From: Manis javanica
Taxonomy: Eukaryota; Chordata; Mammalia; Pholidota; Manidae
NCBI RefSeq assembly: GCF_040802235.1
Contig: NC_133167.1
Span: 99,186,001-99,250,000, forward strand
Reading direction: 5' to 3'
DNA: 64,000 bases
A program made the translations under genes and the position numbers. Below, in pieces: positions 32,930 to 45,130 of this stretch. How positions within the stretch are numbered: position 1 is the first letter of the stretch; every line of letters begins with the position of its first letter. The notes below the pieces were generated by a model, which did no database searches, was not told the DNA's origin, and saw nothing but the letters and a program-made list of their open reading frames with translations.

Positions 32930-34800
32930 CAAAACCACCTATGTAACCTGTAATAAAGTTTGAATAAGTGAAAAAATAATCAGATGTAACTACTCTTTCA
33001 AAATACTGCTGACATGTATTTGTGTGTTTTATGTCATATTCCAAATGAACTCATAAATTTTACCTGATAGCAATTGCCTTGTATTTATAATTTTGTAGTA
33101 TAAGTTTCTACTTGTAATTATAAAGATATTGCCCTATTTCTACAGATCTTATAATTTTAGTTTTTAGTGGATACTATGTTAAAATGAATTAATTTATAAT
33201 TTGATTTTTTCCTAAGAATATGTTCTTTGCTTGTTTTAAAATGTTTTAAAATTGAAGTATAGTTGATATAAAATGTTATATTGGTTTCAAGTATACAGCA
33301 GTGATTTGACAGTTGCATACCTTATTAAATGCTCACTGCAACTAGTATAGTTACTGTCTGTCAACATAGATCTTACAGAACTATTTAATATATTGTGTAT
33401 GCTGAACTTTCATCCCTGTGACTAATTTAAATTATGATTGAGATTTTGTGCCTCTTTATCCCCTTTACCTATTTCACCCACCCATCCCAACCCCTTCCCC
33501 ATAGTAACCACCAGTCACTTCTTAGTGTTTGAGTCTATTGCTGTTTTGTTCATTTTGTTTTGTTTTGTATTTAGATCACACATGTAAGTGAAATCATATG
33601 TTATTTGTCTGCCTGGCTTATTTCACTTAGCATAATACCCTCTGGGTCCATCCATGTTTTTGCAAATGGCAAGATTTCTTTCTTTTTTATGGCTGAATAA
33701 TATTCCATGCTATATATGTACCACATCTTTATCCATTCATCTGTTGATGGACACTTTGTTTCTTCCATATCTTGGCTATTGTAAATAATGTGGCAATAAC
33801 ATAGGGGCATATATTTTTTGAAATCACAGATTTTGTTTTCTTCAGGTAAATTCCTAGGAGTGGAATTATTGGGTCATGTGGTGTTTCTATTTTTAGTTTT
33901 TAGCAGAATCTCCATAGTGCTTTCCAGAGTGGCTGCACCAATTTACATTCCCACCAACAGTGTTGGATCTTTTCTTCACATCCTCTCCAACACTTGTTGT
34001 TTCTTGTCTTCTGGATAGTGGCCATTCTGACTGGTGTGAGGTGATATCTCACTGTGGTTCTGATTTGCATTTCCCTGATGGTTAGTGATGTGGAGCATCT
34101 TTCATATGCCTATTGGTCATCTGTATGTCTTCTTTGGAAAAGTGTCTATTCAGGGCCTCTACCTATTTTTTAATTGGGTTATTTGTTTTCTATGCTTGTT
34201 CTGAACCAGAATTACTGATTTAAGGCATGTAAAGACTTCCAGTTCATAATGCCTAATTGCTTTCCATGTGAGTCACAGAAATTTGCTTCATTGTTGTTTT
34301 AATGTAAATTTTTTCATACTTATTTTTGACACTCTTCCACATTTTAAAGCCAATATTTAGTTTAAAATGTGCTCTTTTTGTGAATTGTATATTCATATCC
34401 TTTCATTGTTAAAGAAATTTTATACTTTTATTTTTCTAATTTGCATGATTTTTAACATAAAAATTCCTTGTTTTCCAATATCCATTGATGCTTTTATTAG
34501 TTTATGAAAGATGGAGATTTTGGGGAAAAACTCAGCCTTTTTATATATATCTTTAAAGCACTTTAGGTAGAATTATTTTGGTTTATGGTGTGCAATATGG
34601 TTTTAAATTGGTTTTCCACACAAATTGCAAAGCACTTAAGTGAAATAATATTCATTAAACATGCCTTCCATTCTGCATAGTTTTGTTATGTATTTATTAG
34701 TGTATGCTAACAGGTCAAATAGATAATTCTTATTAGGTTAGCTTTTCTTTTCCAGTGGTTTGCATAGCTATTTTTTAGGGAGCTTTTTGAGAACAGAATA
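32930..34800 (-). mobile_element. Old LINE-1 remnant, split by a younger L1
   Basis: Two parts (about 32930-33240 and 34206-34800) look like one old L1 in minus orientation interrupted at 33223-34205. The right part keeps the order 'attactgatttaaggcatgt', 'cataatgcctaattgctttc' and 'gaattgtatattcatatcct', which follows the old L1 words attgctgggtcaaagggtat, agatattgccaaattgcctt and attgtctgttcatatcctt. No coding capacity. Confidence 0.45.
33241..34187 (-). mobile_element. 5'-truncated LINE-1 (ORF2 end and 3' UTR), nested
   Basis: Minus-orientation L1MA/L1MB-like 3' end. The ORF2 C-terminal frame at 33810-33601 shows the conserved WIKMWYIYSMEYYSAIKKKE stretch. The 3' UTR lies at 33241-33600 ('gaagtatagttgatataaaa' start). 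The flanks TTCTTTGCTTGTTTTAAA (33223-33240) and TTCTATGCTTGTTCTGAA (34188-34205) are an 18-bp target-site duplication with three mismatches. Several frameshifts make it inactive. Confidence 0.85.
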
Positions 34801-35260
34801 ACTAAGTGGCACTTCCTTTTATTTTCTAGTATTCTGCATGGGAGACAGTCAGTAAATGTTTATTATTGTTGACAGTGGAATAAATCATGGAGGAGAGAAA
34901 AATCTCAGTACCCTAGTCGGTACTCTGTGTCTGCTATCCTGACGTAAGTCAGCGGTAACAAGGCATTTTCCTACATTCAGCAACAAGACATTGATTACAT
35001 GATTATCTCTGAGAGATAAATGGATCTCACAGGTGGGTCCAGTTGCTGAACATTGAGACTGATTTTGGGACTTTAGAATGTAATGGATAGGGAAGAATAT
35101 GGTCAGAGGATCTGGAAAAGACTCAGAAGAATGGTCTCTGAAACAAAAGATAATTGTAGTTTTAGAAAATGTGATGCAAAGAAGGCAAACATGAAAATTG
35201 AATCAGTGAGGTTGCTGAGAACTGTCAGTTTTAGTTTCTTTTTATGTCAAGGAACATGAA
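34801..35260. other. Unannotated sequence
   Basis: No recognisable repeat or coding frame. Confidence 0.4.
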
Positions 35261-35262
35261 TA

Positions 35263-35724
35263 CAGGCATGCCTCATTTTATTGCCTGTCAGTTTATTGCA
35301 CTTTGCAGATAATAGCGTTTTTTGCAAATTGAAGATTTGTGGCAACCTTGCATTGAGCAAGTGTATCAGCACCAGTTTTTCAGCAGCATTTGTTCACTTT
35401 GTATCTGTGTCACACTGTGTTAATTCTTGCAGTACTGCAAACTTTTTCATTATTATATTTGTTGTGGTGAAACTGTGATGAGTGATTCCAGCTCACTGAA
35501 AGCTCAAGTGATGGTTGGCATGTTTTAGCAATAATTTCTTCATTAAGGCATGTACTTTTTTTTAGATAAAATGGTATTTTACATTTATTAGACCCACAGT
35601 ATAGTGTAAATGTAACTTTTGTATGAACTGGGAAATAAAAAAAAATCATTTGACTTGCTTTATTGTGCCATTTCCTTTATTTTGGTGGTCTGGAACTGAA
35701 CTGCAGTGTCTCTGAGGTCTGCCT
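35263..35724 (+). mobile_element. Tigger (TcMar) deletion derivative
   Basis: The left end CAGGCATGCCTCATTTTATT, followed by 'gcactttgcagataatagcg' and 'aaattgaagatttgtggcaa', is the standard 5' end of the Tigger group. The right end 'ctgcagtgtctctgaggtct...gcctt' is its 3' end. TA dinucleotides flank it (35261-35262 and 35725-35726). About 460 bp remain of an element of roughly 2 kb or more, so the transposase region is deleted. The 65-codon frame inside (35281-35478) is from the non-coding 5' part. Confidence 0.85.
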
Positions 35725-35729
35725 TAGTG

Positions 35730-38700
35730 AGGTAAAGCAATTTAAGGTCCATTTAATTTTATAAGTTCCTTATTGTTGTATTGTTAAAAATCCCATTCTC
35801 TTTACTTGGAGTATTTAGCAGCCAAAACTGTTTTAAATTCAAAAGAAATGCTATCTCTAATGGACAGGAGGGAAAAGAGAAGCTACAACCTATTCTCAGT
35901 ATATCCAAAAGATGAATATCTCAGAGCTGGTACCAAAGAAGCAGGCCAGGTAGATCGACCACCAAAGCGCAGAGAAACGCAGAAAGAGAAAGCTTTGGGG
36001 CCGTTGTAGACACAGAAGTGATGTGAGGATGTGAGCTGGTAGGAGGCCTAGGCTATGTTTAGCATTTGTTTGCTTTTTCTCTTCCTTTATGCATAGCCCT
36101 CCTTTCTGTGCCCTTTTTACTTTCCTTCCACTTCAGCATTTCCTGCCATAAACTCTTCTCAATTTAAAATATCTTGCTGGGTGGTATCAACTATATGCAA
36201 ATCATCGCCAAGTTTATGGCTCTGAGTTCTGCCATTCAATTAACTTAAATATCCCACACATTGCTTCTGAGGTGATTTTTGTGAGGGTCCCACAGACAAT
36301 TCAAATTCAGTATTTTCAAAACCAAGTTCATTATTCTTCACCATCCTTCACCAGCTACTCTTCTATATTCCCTCTGTTAATGAATAACTTCAACATCCAC
36401 AATCACTCAAGCAAGAAATATTGTAGCTTCCCCAATTTCCTTCTGCTTCTTGCCTCAAATTCCAATGTTCACACTCTGCACTCACGTCAGTCTTACTCTT
36501 TAAAATGTCTCTCAGTTCAGTCTTATAATGGCACCACTGTTGATAAGGCCTTTTTAAGTGTGACCTGGTGGATTACCCTAAGTTCCTATTTTACTTATCT
36601 TCATCTTTTTCCATCCTGATGCATTCTCCTTTCTGTTGGGCTTATCTTTCTAAAATACATATCTGATTTTGACTAATGTCACCACTTTGTCTACTGTATG
36701 AAATCTAAGATGTGACCTCTACCTACCTTTCCAACCTTAATAATTGTCTCATCCTTTCATGCACTCTAAACTTAAGCCATGCCAGGCTACTTTCTTTATC
36801 TAAATATGTTATGCATTGTCAATCTCTGTAACAGTATGACTAGTTCAAATAAACTGATTGAGGTAGAATTAACCCTTCTCCTATTCTCCAATAGCACATT
36901 CTCCTCTACAACATAACACTGAATTGTTTTACAGTAGTGGTGTTTGTCTTTAGTTACAGAAACACACAACTAATTGAAGGCAGAGCCAGTGTGAGCATGC
37001 CATCTTTTACCCTCAGGTGTCTTCCGTAAAATATGTTCCAACAGTTTGCCTATGGAAGGTATCAAATGAATGTGCTTTATTGAATTGCATATCGTGGCCT
37101 CTTTACCTAAAATATTCCACTTTGAACTCTAGCTCTCACTTGTTCCCTATAGTGTTAACATTTCAAAACCCATGTGTATATGCTTAGAAAATAACTTGAC
37201 TGATGTGCAAAAAATGTTAATTTTGGTTCACTCTAGAGAGAAGATTGGGTGGAAGGGTACAGAGGGAAACTTGAGCTTTTCACTCTATGATCTTTTGTAC
37301 AGTTTTAGTATTATACTATTTATTTCATAATAAAATGAAAGCAAGTGAAAGTCCTTGGCCAACACAAACCCAGTCATGCTTGTTTAAAGACTTGAATATA
37401 CTTTAAGCCAACCTAATATTGATTCAACAGTACAGTTCAAGAGTGGAGAATTGTAGCATTATGTAATCTTATTTTTTCTTTTAATCATGTCAAATTCTAG
37501 AGGAAAAACTGACACGAGAAGAGTTTAAAACTTCTTAAATATAGACATAAAAATATTATTTGAGACTTTAAAACAGCAAAAAAGATGAAATTGAATGTAG
37601 ATAGCTTACCAATTGCTTTAACTTCTAAATATTTAAAAAGATAATTATTTGATTTTTGCAATCATAATTTGAATAGTTTTTTTTTTCTTTCCTTTATAGC
37701 TTTAAGTAAGGCTGAGAAGAAACTAATTGTAGTCAACATATTTATCCCAAGACATGTTGGGGCATTTGTGTCATAATATTAAAAAATAGTTATTTAGAAA
37801 TATATAAAATTACTATCCATAAATTAAAATGTGTGAGAGTAAGACCATGAAAGGAGTGTCACACAACAGAGTTAATGAGCCGTAACCCTACCCTGAATGG
37901 AAGGGCTTCTACATAATTTGCAAGTTCATTGATGTGATCTTCCTTCTTCCTTTTACCCTACTATAATTAGAGGTGTATGAAATATAAATTATTCTTTTCA
38001 TTGTGCATGTTGAAGAATTACATGTCATAAAATCCCTTGACAACTTACTATTTTACCAACAGTGGTTGTGAGCTATAAACGATGGTTGTAGAGATTCTTC
38101 TCAGAAGTCGACACTAATCTCTTGAGAAGAGATGCAGAAAGAAAGAAGCTGGCAATTAGGGAATTACTAATAAAGCTCCGGGCTTCTACCTAAGTATACA
38201 ACATTCATTCCAGCTAAGCAAATGTTTTTTTCTTCCTCAGAAGACACTCCATTATTTCACATTATTTTAGAAACATAAAGACTATCAACACTAGGATTAT
38301 TGTGAGGCTAAAAATTACTGGGAAGTGTGATTTCTTTGATAACCTAATTAAAGCAGAATTTAGATTCTTGAAAGAAAATAGTTTCATCTAATTCAAACTG
38401 GGAAAAATATACTCGATGTCCATTCTCTCTTGTTATTCCTTATTGTAATTTTTATGTTTCTACATTTCTGTTTTAGTGCACAGAATTTGTCTTAAGTACC
38501 TTTTGGAACTGAATTTTCTGTGCTAACCTAGAATCATAGTGTAACAATTTCAGGTGATTACATAGTAGTGGTCTTAACAGTATTTGTTTCGATAACCTGT
38601 TTTGCACTGATTTAAAACATCTGCATCAAAATGTTATTATTACAAAATAAGAAAGAAAGGTCACTTTATTTTGAGTCAAGCAATAATAATAACCAAAGAT

Positions 38701-38840
38701 TTAATCCCACTGGAATATTTGTTCTTTTTCTACATGGTGATTGTTCCTTATTTTGATCTGTCACATGCAAGCTGATCTCAGCACAAAAATATGACTTTAA
38801 TGGCTGGTTTATATTTTCTTTTCCCCTCTTGCTAAAAGAG
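35730..38840. other. Unannotated, mostly unique sequence
   Basis: About 3.1 kb. A weak match to an old pyrimidine-rich repeat lies at 36650-36830. The frames at 35806-36009 and 36272-36619 have no domain. AT-rich DNA lacking any clear element from 37400 to 38100. Confidence 0.4.
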
Positions 38841-38841
38841 G

Positions 38842-39337
38842 TTTCCTTATGTGGAAGCACTGACAGACTTAAGGACCGATATTTGCTTTTTGTTTCTTTT
38901 ATTCTTTTCTAATTGAAGTATAATTTTCATACAATCAAGATGATGAGCATATCCACCTCATGTTTTTGAAGTGAAAAATATGTAACATTTCATGTAGCGC
39001 TGTAGTTGTCACATACAGTAGTACATTGTAAACAAGCAGATAGTGTGGAGTAAGATATCATTGTAAATTTCATCCAAGGTAACCTGCCTGCCGCCCTCTC
39101 ATCTCTAACCCCAAGCCCTCACTCATCTCTACCTCAGATATTTGAGGAACAGACCATCTGCCCATTCTTCTTAATGGTGTTCTTATATGGTACACTACTT
39201 GGCTATCAGTGGGCAAAAATATGAAGTCATTTAGGGAAAATAAAAATCTGATTGACAATGAGATCCAGTAATATGTATCATCTGTTCCAGTCACAATGTT
39301 TTCCTTATGTGGAAGCACTGACAGACGTAAGGACTGA
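38842..39337 (+). repeat. 38-bp direct repeat flanking an insert (38842-38879, 39300-39337)
   Basis: TTTCCTTATGTGGAAGCACT and the next 18 bases occur twice with two mismatches. They enclose exactly 420 bp. The position at both edges of an L1-like insert suggests an unusually long target-site duplication, though a segmental duplication is possible. Confidence 0.85.
38880..39299 (-). mobile_element. L1-like 3' UTR insert between the 38-bp direct repeats
   Basis: After a T-rich start (38880-38912, a decayed A-tail on the minus strand), 'ttgaagtataattttcatac' and 'caatcaagatgatgagcata'/'tccacctcat' match an L1M-type 3' UTR in minus orientation (attgaagtataattgacata; caatcaagatagtgaacata). The rest is diverged. 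The 104-codon minus frame at 39384-39070 is not a known L1 protein part. Confidence 0.55.
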
Positions 39338-40240
39338 AAGGTGTCATTTTGGTTATGTCTTTTAAAAATTGCCCTTAATTTCAAGGGAAAAGAATAAGAT
39401 GGACAGAGGAATACAGTTACCTGTGTGGAAGATTCTGCTTATTAGGGATTATTATTTCATCATGTCAATAATACTAGAGAATATCTTTCTTACATTTTTA
39501 TTAATTAAACTAAACCTGTCATCAGTGCATGAAGCCAAGTCTGTTATCACATTACAGAATTGGTGCATAATTTATAAAATACTGTACAGTAGTGTTCATT
39601 TGGTTCTTGGATTTGATTCTGTTTTTATCTTTACTGATACATTAAGTAACTGAATCTGGCATTGTTGTTTGTGCCTTGATATCAACCTTCCTTCTAGGGA
39701 TTCAAAAGTTGGGTTTTTAGAGGATCATAGGTAAGAGCTCTTCTCCATGTTTGATGTAGGTCCATACTTAAAGAGTAGTGCTTATTTGGAAGGAGCTATG
39801 ATCTTTTTGCTGAAAACCTTCCTAGGACAAAGCCGTGCTAGAAAATGCTTAAGCTGTGATCAGATTCTGGAATGAAAGGCCTCTGACTTTGACTAAGTGT
39901 GAAAGAAGAAAGAAGACTCATTTATCTGAATTAAAGTATGGAAACAAATGTTTTAGAGTATTGTTTTATTCACAAAGGAAAGAAATTTAGAGCCCAAGTA
40001 TCAAGAAAGAGCCCAAAAGTATTTTGAAATGTATTGGTGATCTTTATCTTCCCCTTATATCCTTTTAGTAGGAAGAATGAGGATATTACAAAAGTTGTCT
40101 TTTGGGGGCTTTTGCTCAATTTTGCTTTGTTGAAGTATTATGAAGTATTAAATAAAATACTATATAATCTAAAAAAATAATAAAATAATACTAGAGAGAA
40201 TATGAAACACTCTTTTATATTTCAAGTGGCAGGATGATGA
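39338..40240. other. Unannotated sequence
   Basis: No recognisable repeat. The 94-codon frame at 39369-39653 has no domain. Confidence 0.4.
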
Positions 40241-40241
40241 A

Positions 40242-40385
40242 ATGAGCACACTGAATCTGGAAACGGAAGACCTAATTCTAAGTCATATGTTACGATGTAC
40301 GTGACCATGGGCAAGTAACGTTTTTCCCAGGGGTTCAACTACTTCATTGTAAAATGAGGTGGATGAACGAGATTGTGGGTAGCAG
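40242..40385 (+). repeat. MIR SINE
   Basis: 'gtacgtgaccatgggcaagt' and 'cttcattgtaaaatgaggtg' are clear MIR words (gctgtgtgaccttgggcaag; cctcatctgtaaaatgggg). Confidence 0.75.
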
Positions 40386-40394
40386 CAGTCTTTC

Positions 40395-40595
40395 TGAGGG
40401 CTCGATAGTGTATTTTTGCTTTGTGGGCCCTGGGGTCTCAGTTGCAACTGCTCAACTCTGCCATTGCAGTATGAAGCATCCCCAGACCGTATTTAAGCAA
40501 ATGGGTGAATGAGCCTGAGAGTGGCTGAGTTATAATAAAATTTCATGTACAAAACAAGTCAATGGTCAGTAGTTTGCTAACCCATGAACTAGATG
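40395..40595 (+). mobile_element. hAT-type non-autonomous element (tentative)
   Basis: 'tttgctttgtgggccctggg', 'tctcagttgcaactgctcaa' and 'ctctgccattgcagtatgaa' lead to the end 'tcagtagtttgctaacccat'. This is the order of a common mammalian hAT-Charlie-type repeat (ggctttgtgggccatatggt, ctcaactctgccgttgtag, gtagtttgccgacccctg). Family name left open. Confidence 0.6.
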
Positions 40596-41880
40596 AACTC
40601 TAAATTTTTTTCAGTTATAAATGCTGATTATTGCATTAAAAATGTACTTTATTTCCAAATATTGGAAGTTGTCGTAGAAGTATATTACTGAAAGACACCT
40701 CAATAGGTGATGGTGATTTAGTTCTATCTACTTGAGGCAAGATTATGCTTAAATCACCAATGAAGCCAGCTATCCAGCTACTAATCTAATAAAAGCATAA
40801 ATCTCCCTTTAGTTTCTTTTTTTATAAAATTACTGTATAATAGGTAATATATGTGGGACTAGTGTAAGATTTTGGAAATATCTTTAATGGTTTGGGTTGA
40901 GTATCTTGCCATTTTAAAAACTGACTTTATACATGATAGAAGATAAAAGAATGACATACCTCTTTTTCATTATTCTTATAGTTTGAAACCTTAGGAAATC
41001 ATTCTTTTTCTTAATAGATCTAAACATTATAAAATTTTTCTTCCATACAAAGAAATTGTTATAAATGACTTTTTTAGATATGGAGTATATATTTAATAGG
41101 TTAAGAATCGTAGTATATCTCCTCTGTCAGCCCTTCACGCTTTTCATTTTGATCATCTTTTTATTTAAGTTATTTTATGAACTTTACAAATAAAACATAA
41201 ACAGTGCCCAAGATAATGTAGTAATTAGAGATTTCATGCAGAAAGAACTATTGAAATAATACAGTCTTGAAAAGTAATATTTATTATTGCTGCTTTATAT
41301 AGTAAAAAATTCATTGATGTAACTGATCTTACTCAAAATAGAAAAATGCAATACAATTATATGATGTATTGCATCAACTAGAGATAATACTATATTTTAC
41401 TTCTCCATTTTCTGCCCCTACATATAAATAAATATTTAGCAATCTTTTGGAAATGAATTGATTTCCCTAAATTATATTTAGTATTTCTTATATATATTTT
41501 ACTCTCACATTAATCAGATAGATGCATAAAGACATATTTAAACTCAAAAGAGACAAATACACCTTAAGATGAGCTAGAATTTACTCTAAGACCTACAAAT
41601 ATTTGCATGAGCTATACAGAGAATGTGCTAAAAAGTAAAAAGTTACTGGAAGGCATTCCTGTTTTCATCTTCAAAATCTTCCTTCAAATGTTCTTTTTCT
41701 ATTAAAGTCAACTCAAAAATCACTAGCTTTCACTACCTAATCTTACGAAGCTTTGCTCAAGTTAGAAGTAAATACTGTCAGGGCTGGAAAGATGTCTGTT
41801 GTATGTACTCCCATATTGTCGGCACACAGTAAAATATGTAGCCCAAATAGGTGTCCCACAAAGTAGATTGGCTTAGCTTA
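40596..41880. other. Unannotated AT-rich sequence
   Basis: No recognisable repeat or coding frame. Confidence 0.4.
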
Positions 41881-41884
41881 ATAT

Positions 41885-42140
41885 AAGTTTGTCTTCATCA
41901 CCATCATTATTACCACCATCATCATCAAATTGCTCTCCCACTTACTATGCCATACATTGTGTCAACCATTGAGATATTTATAATCACACAACAGAGCTAC
42001 AATTTGATTTCCTTTTTATTTTTTTTCTCCCAAATTTTAATTTTGTTTAGGTTGTTAAAATCTGTTGTAAAGTATCAGAGCCAGGATTTGAACATAGGAA
42101 TCCAGATTCTTACTATACTACTGTGTTTCTCTAACATGTA
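41885..42140 (-). repeat. MIR SINE with T-rich interruption
   Basis: A (CAT)n-like start (41890-41930), then 'ctatgccatacattgtgtca' and, after a T-rich insert at 42008-42050, the clear minus-strand MIR core 'cagagccaggatttgaacat...aggaatccagattct'. Confidence 0.65.
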
Positions 42141-42234
42141 ACTCACATATTAGACATCTCTAACAGTTCAACATGTAACTGATATCACAATATAAAACCA
42201 GAGATATCTTGGTTAGCTCTGTGGAAAAATATCT

Positions 42235-42830
42235 TTAAATTAGGTATTCTGTTTAAAATGTTTGACCACTATCTTACACCATACACAAAAAATGAAGTAT
42301 TAAAGAGTTGAAACTCCTAGAAGAAAACAGGTGGTAGGCTCCTTGACATAGTTCTTGGTAATGAATTTTTGAATCTGACACTAACAGCAGTAAAAGCAAA
42401 AATAAATTAAGTGGGTCTATATCACACTAAAATACTATGCAAAAATATTATTTACAATAACCAAGATATGCAAACAATCTGTCCATTGATGGATGAATGG
42501 CTAAAGAAATTGTGGTATATATATATATATATGCAGTGGAATATTATTAAGTTACAAAAAAGAATGAATTCTTGCCAGTTGCAACAAAATGGATGTTACC
42601 TCAAGGCATTATGCTAAGTGAAATGAGACAGAGAAGAACAAATACAATATATTGTCTTACATGTGGAATCTAAAAACAAAATAAGACAAATCAAGTCATA
42701 GATAACAGAGAACAGATCAGTGATTGCCAGAGGCAGGGTGTGGGTGGGAGAAAATGGGTGGTGGAGGTTAAGAGGTAAAAACAAAAATGAAATGAAGTTG
42801 CTTTCCTGATTTTAAAAAAAGCTATGACTC
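42235..42830 (+). mobile_element. Internally deleted LINE-1 3' end
   Basis: The order is 'agaagaaaacaggtggtagg', 'ggtctatatcacactaaaat', then directly 'tatttacaataaccaagata' and the 'gatggatgaatggctaaaga...gtggtatatatatatat' stretch of the ORF2 end, followed by the 3' UTR G-rich part at 42730-42770. In the L1 at 3468-4647 the parts equal to 42435 and 42445 are about 540 bp apart, so that much of ORF2 is missing here. An AT microsatellite (42514-42532) lies in the element. Confidence 0.75.
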
Positions 42831-44185
42831 AAATTACCTAATACATAATGTATGTAGCACAGATTCAATAGTCACATAGAGAAGTAAAGTGGTTGCCATA
42901 AATACATAATGAAACGTCTCATTCAGTGAATTACTTGTGTATATTTCAGAAAGTCTTCTCCTTATAAAGATGGCAATTTTTCAAGATACTGTTTCTTGTC
43001 ATTTTTTTAAAAAAATCACTCAAAACACCTAAAAATGGGATCCAATCCAGTAGGGCTAAAGAAAAAATGTCCGAAGTATTGACCTCTTTGCTCCTCAGGA
43101 ATCCAGACCGATTTCCTCCCTGACTCTGCCATAAATAAGTTCTCAGTTCAGGGTCCATCACTCTCTACATCACTTCCCCCACATACATTTGGGAGGCTAT
43201 TTCACCACAAAGCTGATATGAATATTGCATATTTAAAATTTATTGTTTTGAAAAAGGTTAAAAGGACTGACGCATGAAGCCCCGCCTACGGTGGTAGTAG
43301 TTGCTTAATTTGGAGTAGCACTAACTGTTGTCGGAGTTAATGCAAGGCCTATATATTGTGGGGTACATGACCTGCAACTTTGGCACCTCTGAAAGAAAAG
43401 CTGCTTTCAGTTGTGTGAGTTTCTCCTTAATGAATCCCTTTATTTTGCAGACTCCTAAACTTCAGGAAATAAATTGGAAGACTTCTCACTTAAAGGCATA
43501 TTACCTTAAATAACTATGGAAAATGAGAGTATATTGGTTTCAATCACTGGATTAAGTGGCTATTTTGGCTAATTTGGTCTCACCAAGTTATTAGAGAACC
43601 ATTACGCTGTTAAACACAATTTGCAAATGTTTTCAGAGCTGGTTAGGCTAAATTATGTGGGTTACCTAATGATTAATGGGCTACAGAACAACCCTGACTT
43701 TGAAAGAGCTGCATCACTTCAAGTTAATATCAGCAAGAGGATAGGGAAATTTCTGATATCCTAATTGGCCTTCATCTGAGAAATCAGGAATGGTTTCTAT
43801 AAAATGTGTTTGGTCTCCATTATAGGCAGAGAATTATTCTGATACTTTCAAAGGAGCTGTTGAAATTCAATGAAAAGTCTCCATTAGGTAGAAGAGCAGA
43901 GCAATGTGTCCTTTATATTGATATTTGCATTAGGAAGTGAATTCACATATTCTGTACTAGGACATTTTTTTTTTTTTTAAATACAGTTTTAAGGAACAAA
44001 GGGATAGGAAAACAGAGAAAACCTAACAGACCTCTATCTAATACTAAATTGTATTGCAGTGTTCCTTTCTTATTTGGAAAAATAACAATTATTACCTTCC
44101 TGGTGCTTTATTGTTTACAAAGTTTATTAACATTATTTTAGATAAATAATAAAATGTCACTGTAGCCAGCTTCTACTATTGGTAA
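42831..44185. other. Unannotated sequence
   Basis: No recognisable repeat. At 43425-43445 'cctttattttgcag' resembles a 3' splice site, but no exon structure could be built around it. Frames of 61-71 codons show no domain. Confidence 0.4.
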
Positions 44186-44189
44186 AGAT

Positions 44190-44603
44190 CACTGTATCAA
44201 AAAACTGCCTTTTCTCCCTGCCTCTCTGTACCTCCTCCGTCTACACCAACTGATCTAGAACCAGTTTTTGAAAGGACTATCCTTTCCCTACTGTTACTTT
44301 TATCATAAATCCATATTCCCTCTTCTGCTCTATTGATCTATTTAACCATTAGCCTATACTTCAAAGTACTAATTACTATAGCTTGATAATTAACATTTAT
44401 ATCTGGTACTGTAAATCCTCAAGCTGTACTTCTTTTATTTAAGATTTCCTTGACTATTCTTGATCCTTTACATTTCTATATAAATTATAGATTTTGCTTG
44501 TTAGTTTACACATGCACACACCCACAACCTGCTAACATGTAAATTGGGATTCTGTGGAATTTATAGATCAGTTTGGGAAGAATAAAGACTTAACAGGCAC
44601 TTA
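44190..44603 (-). mobile_element. LINE-1 ORF2 fragment, minus orientation
   Basis: 'ctgctctattgatctattta', 'ctatagcttgataattaaca', 'gatttccttgactattcttg' and 'ggaatttatagatcagtttg' match the L1 ORF2 downstream region in reverse orientation. The fragment is diverged and directly abuts a plus-oriented L1 piece. Confidence 0.7.
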
Positions 44604-44604
44604 A

Positions 44605-44950
44605 AGAAAGAGAGTATTTAAGTGACCAATATATGTACCAACACTTCATTACTCATCAGGAAAGTTAATTAAAACCACAGTGAGATTTTGCTACATACGC
44701 ACCACAATGTCTAAAATGAAAAAATGCAGACAATATCAAGTGTTAGTAAGAATGTGGAGTAATTAAAATTCTTAGACAATATCACTTATGGAAGCCATTT
44801 AGCAATACCTATTAAAAATGGCCATATACATGTCCCATGACCCAGCAATTTCATATCTAAAATATACCCAGTGGAAAATATGTTCACCCAGTCTGTGTGT
44901 GAGTGTTCACTGCAGCATAGTAAGTAATAGGCCAAAACTTGAAACTGCTG
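44605..44950 (+). mobile_element. LINE-1 ORF2 fragment, plus orientation
   Basis: 'actcatcaggaaagttaatt', 'aaaaccacagtgagattttg', 'tatggaagccatttagcaat' and 'tgacccagcaatttcatatc' match the late ORF2 region in forward orientation. The 3' UTR and A-tail are missing. The reversed neighbour at 44190-44603 derives from an upstream part of ORF2, which suggests a 5'-inverted L1 insertion. Confidence 0.7.
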
Positions 44951-44954
44951 GAAT

Positions 44955-45130
44955 GGGAATGTGACCTTGGTCAAGATACTTACCTCTCTATGCTTGCTGC
45001 TCTTTATCTATAAAGGCAGGAATCATATCATCATCATCATTATTAGGGTGGCTTTGAGGATTAAACAAGTGAATATGTATAAAGCACTTAAAACACTGTC
45101 TGATATAAGTGACAGATAAATATTATTAAG
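44955..45130 (+). repeat. MIR SINE
   Basis: 'atgtgaccttggtcaagata', 'tgctctttatctataaaggc' and 'ggattaaacaagtgaatatg' follow MIR order. A short TCA repeat lies in it at 45028-45041. Confidence 0.75.

Noticed and set aside
43425..43510. Polypyrimidine-AG site followed by an open frame, resembling an internal exon
   Set aside because: The frame is 61 codons, begins well before the site, has no donor at a fitting place and no domain. A single splice-like motif is common by chance.
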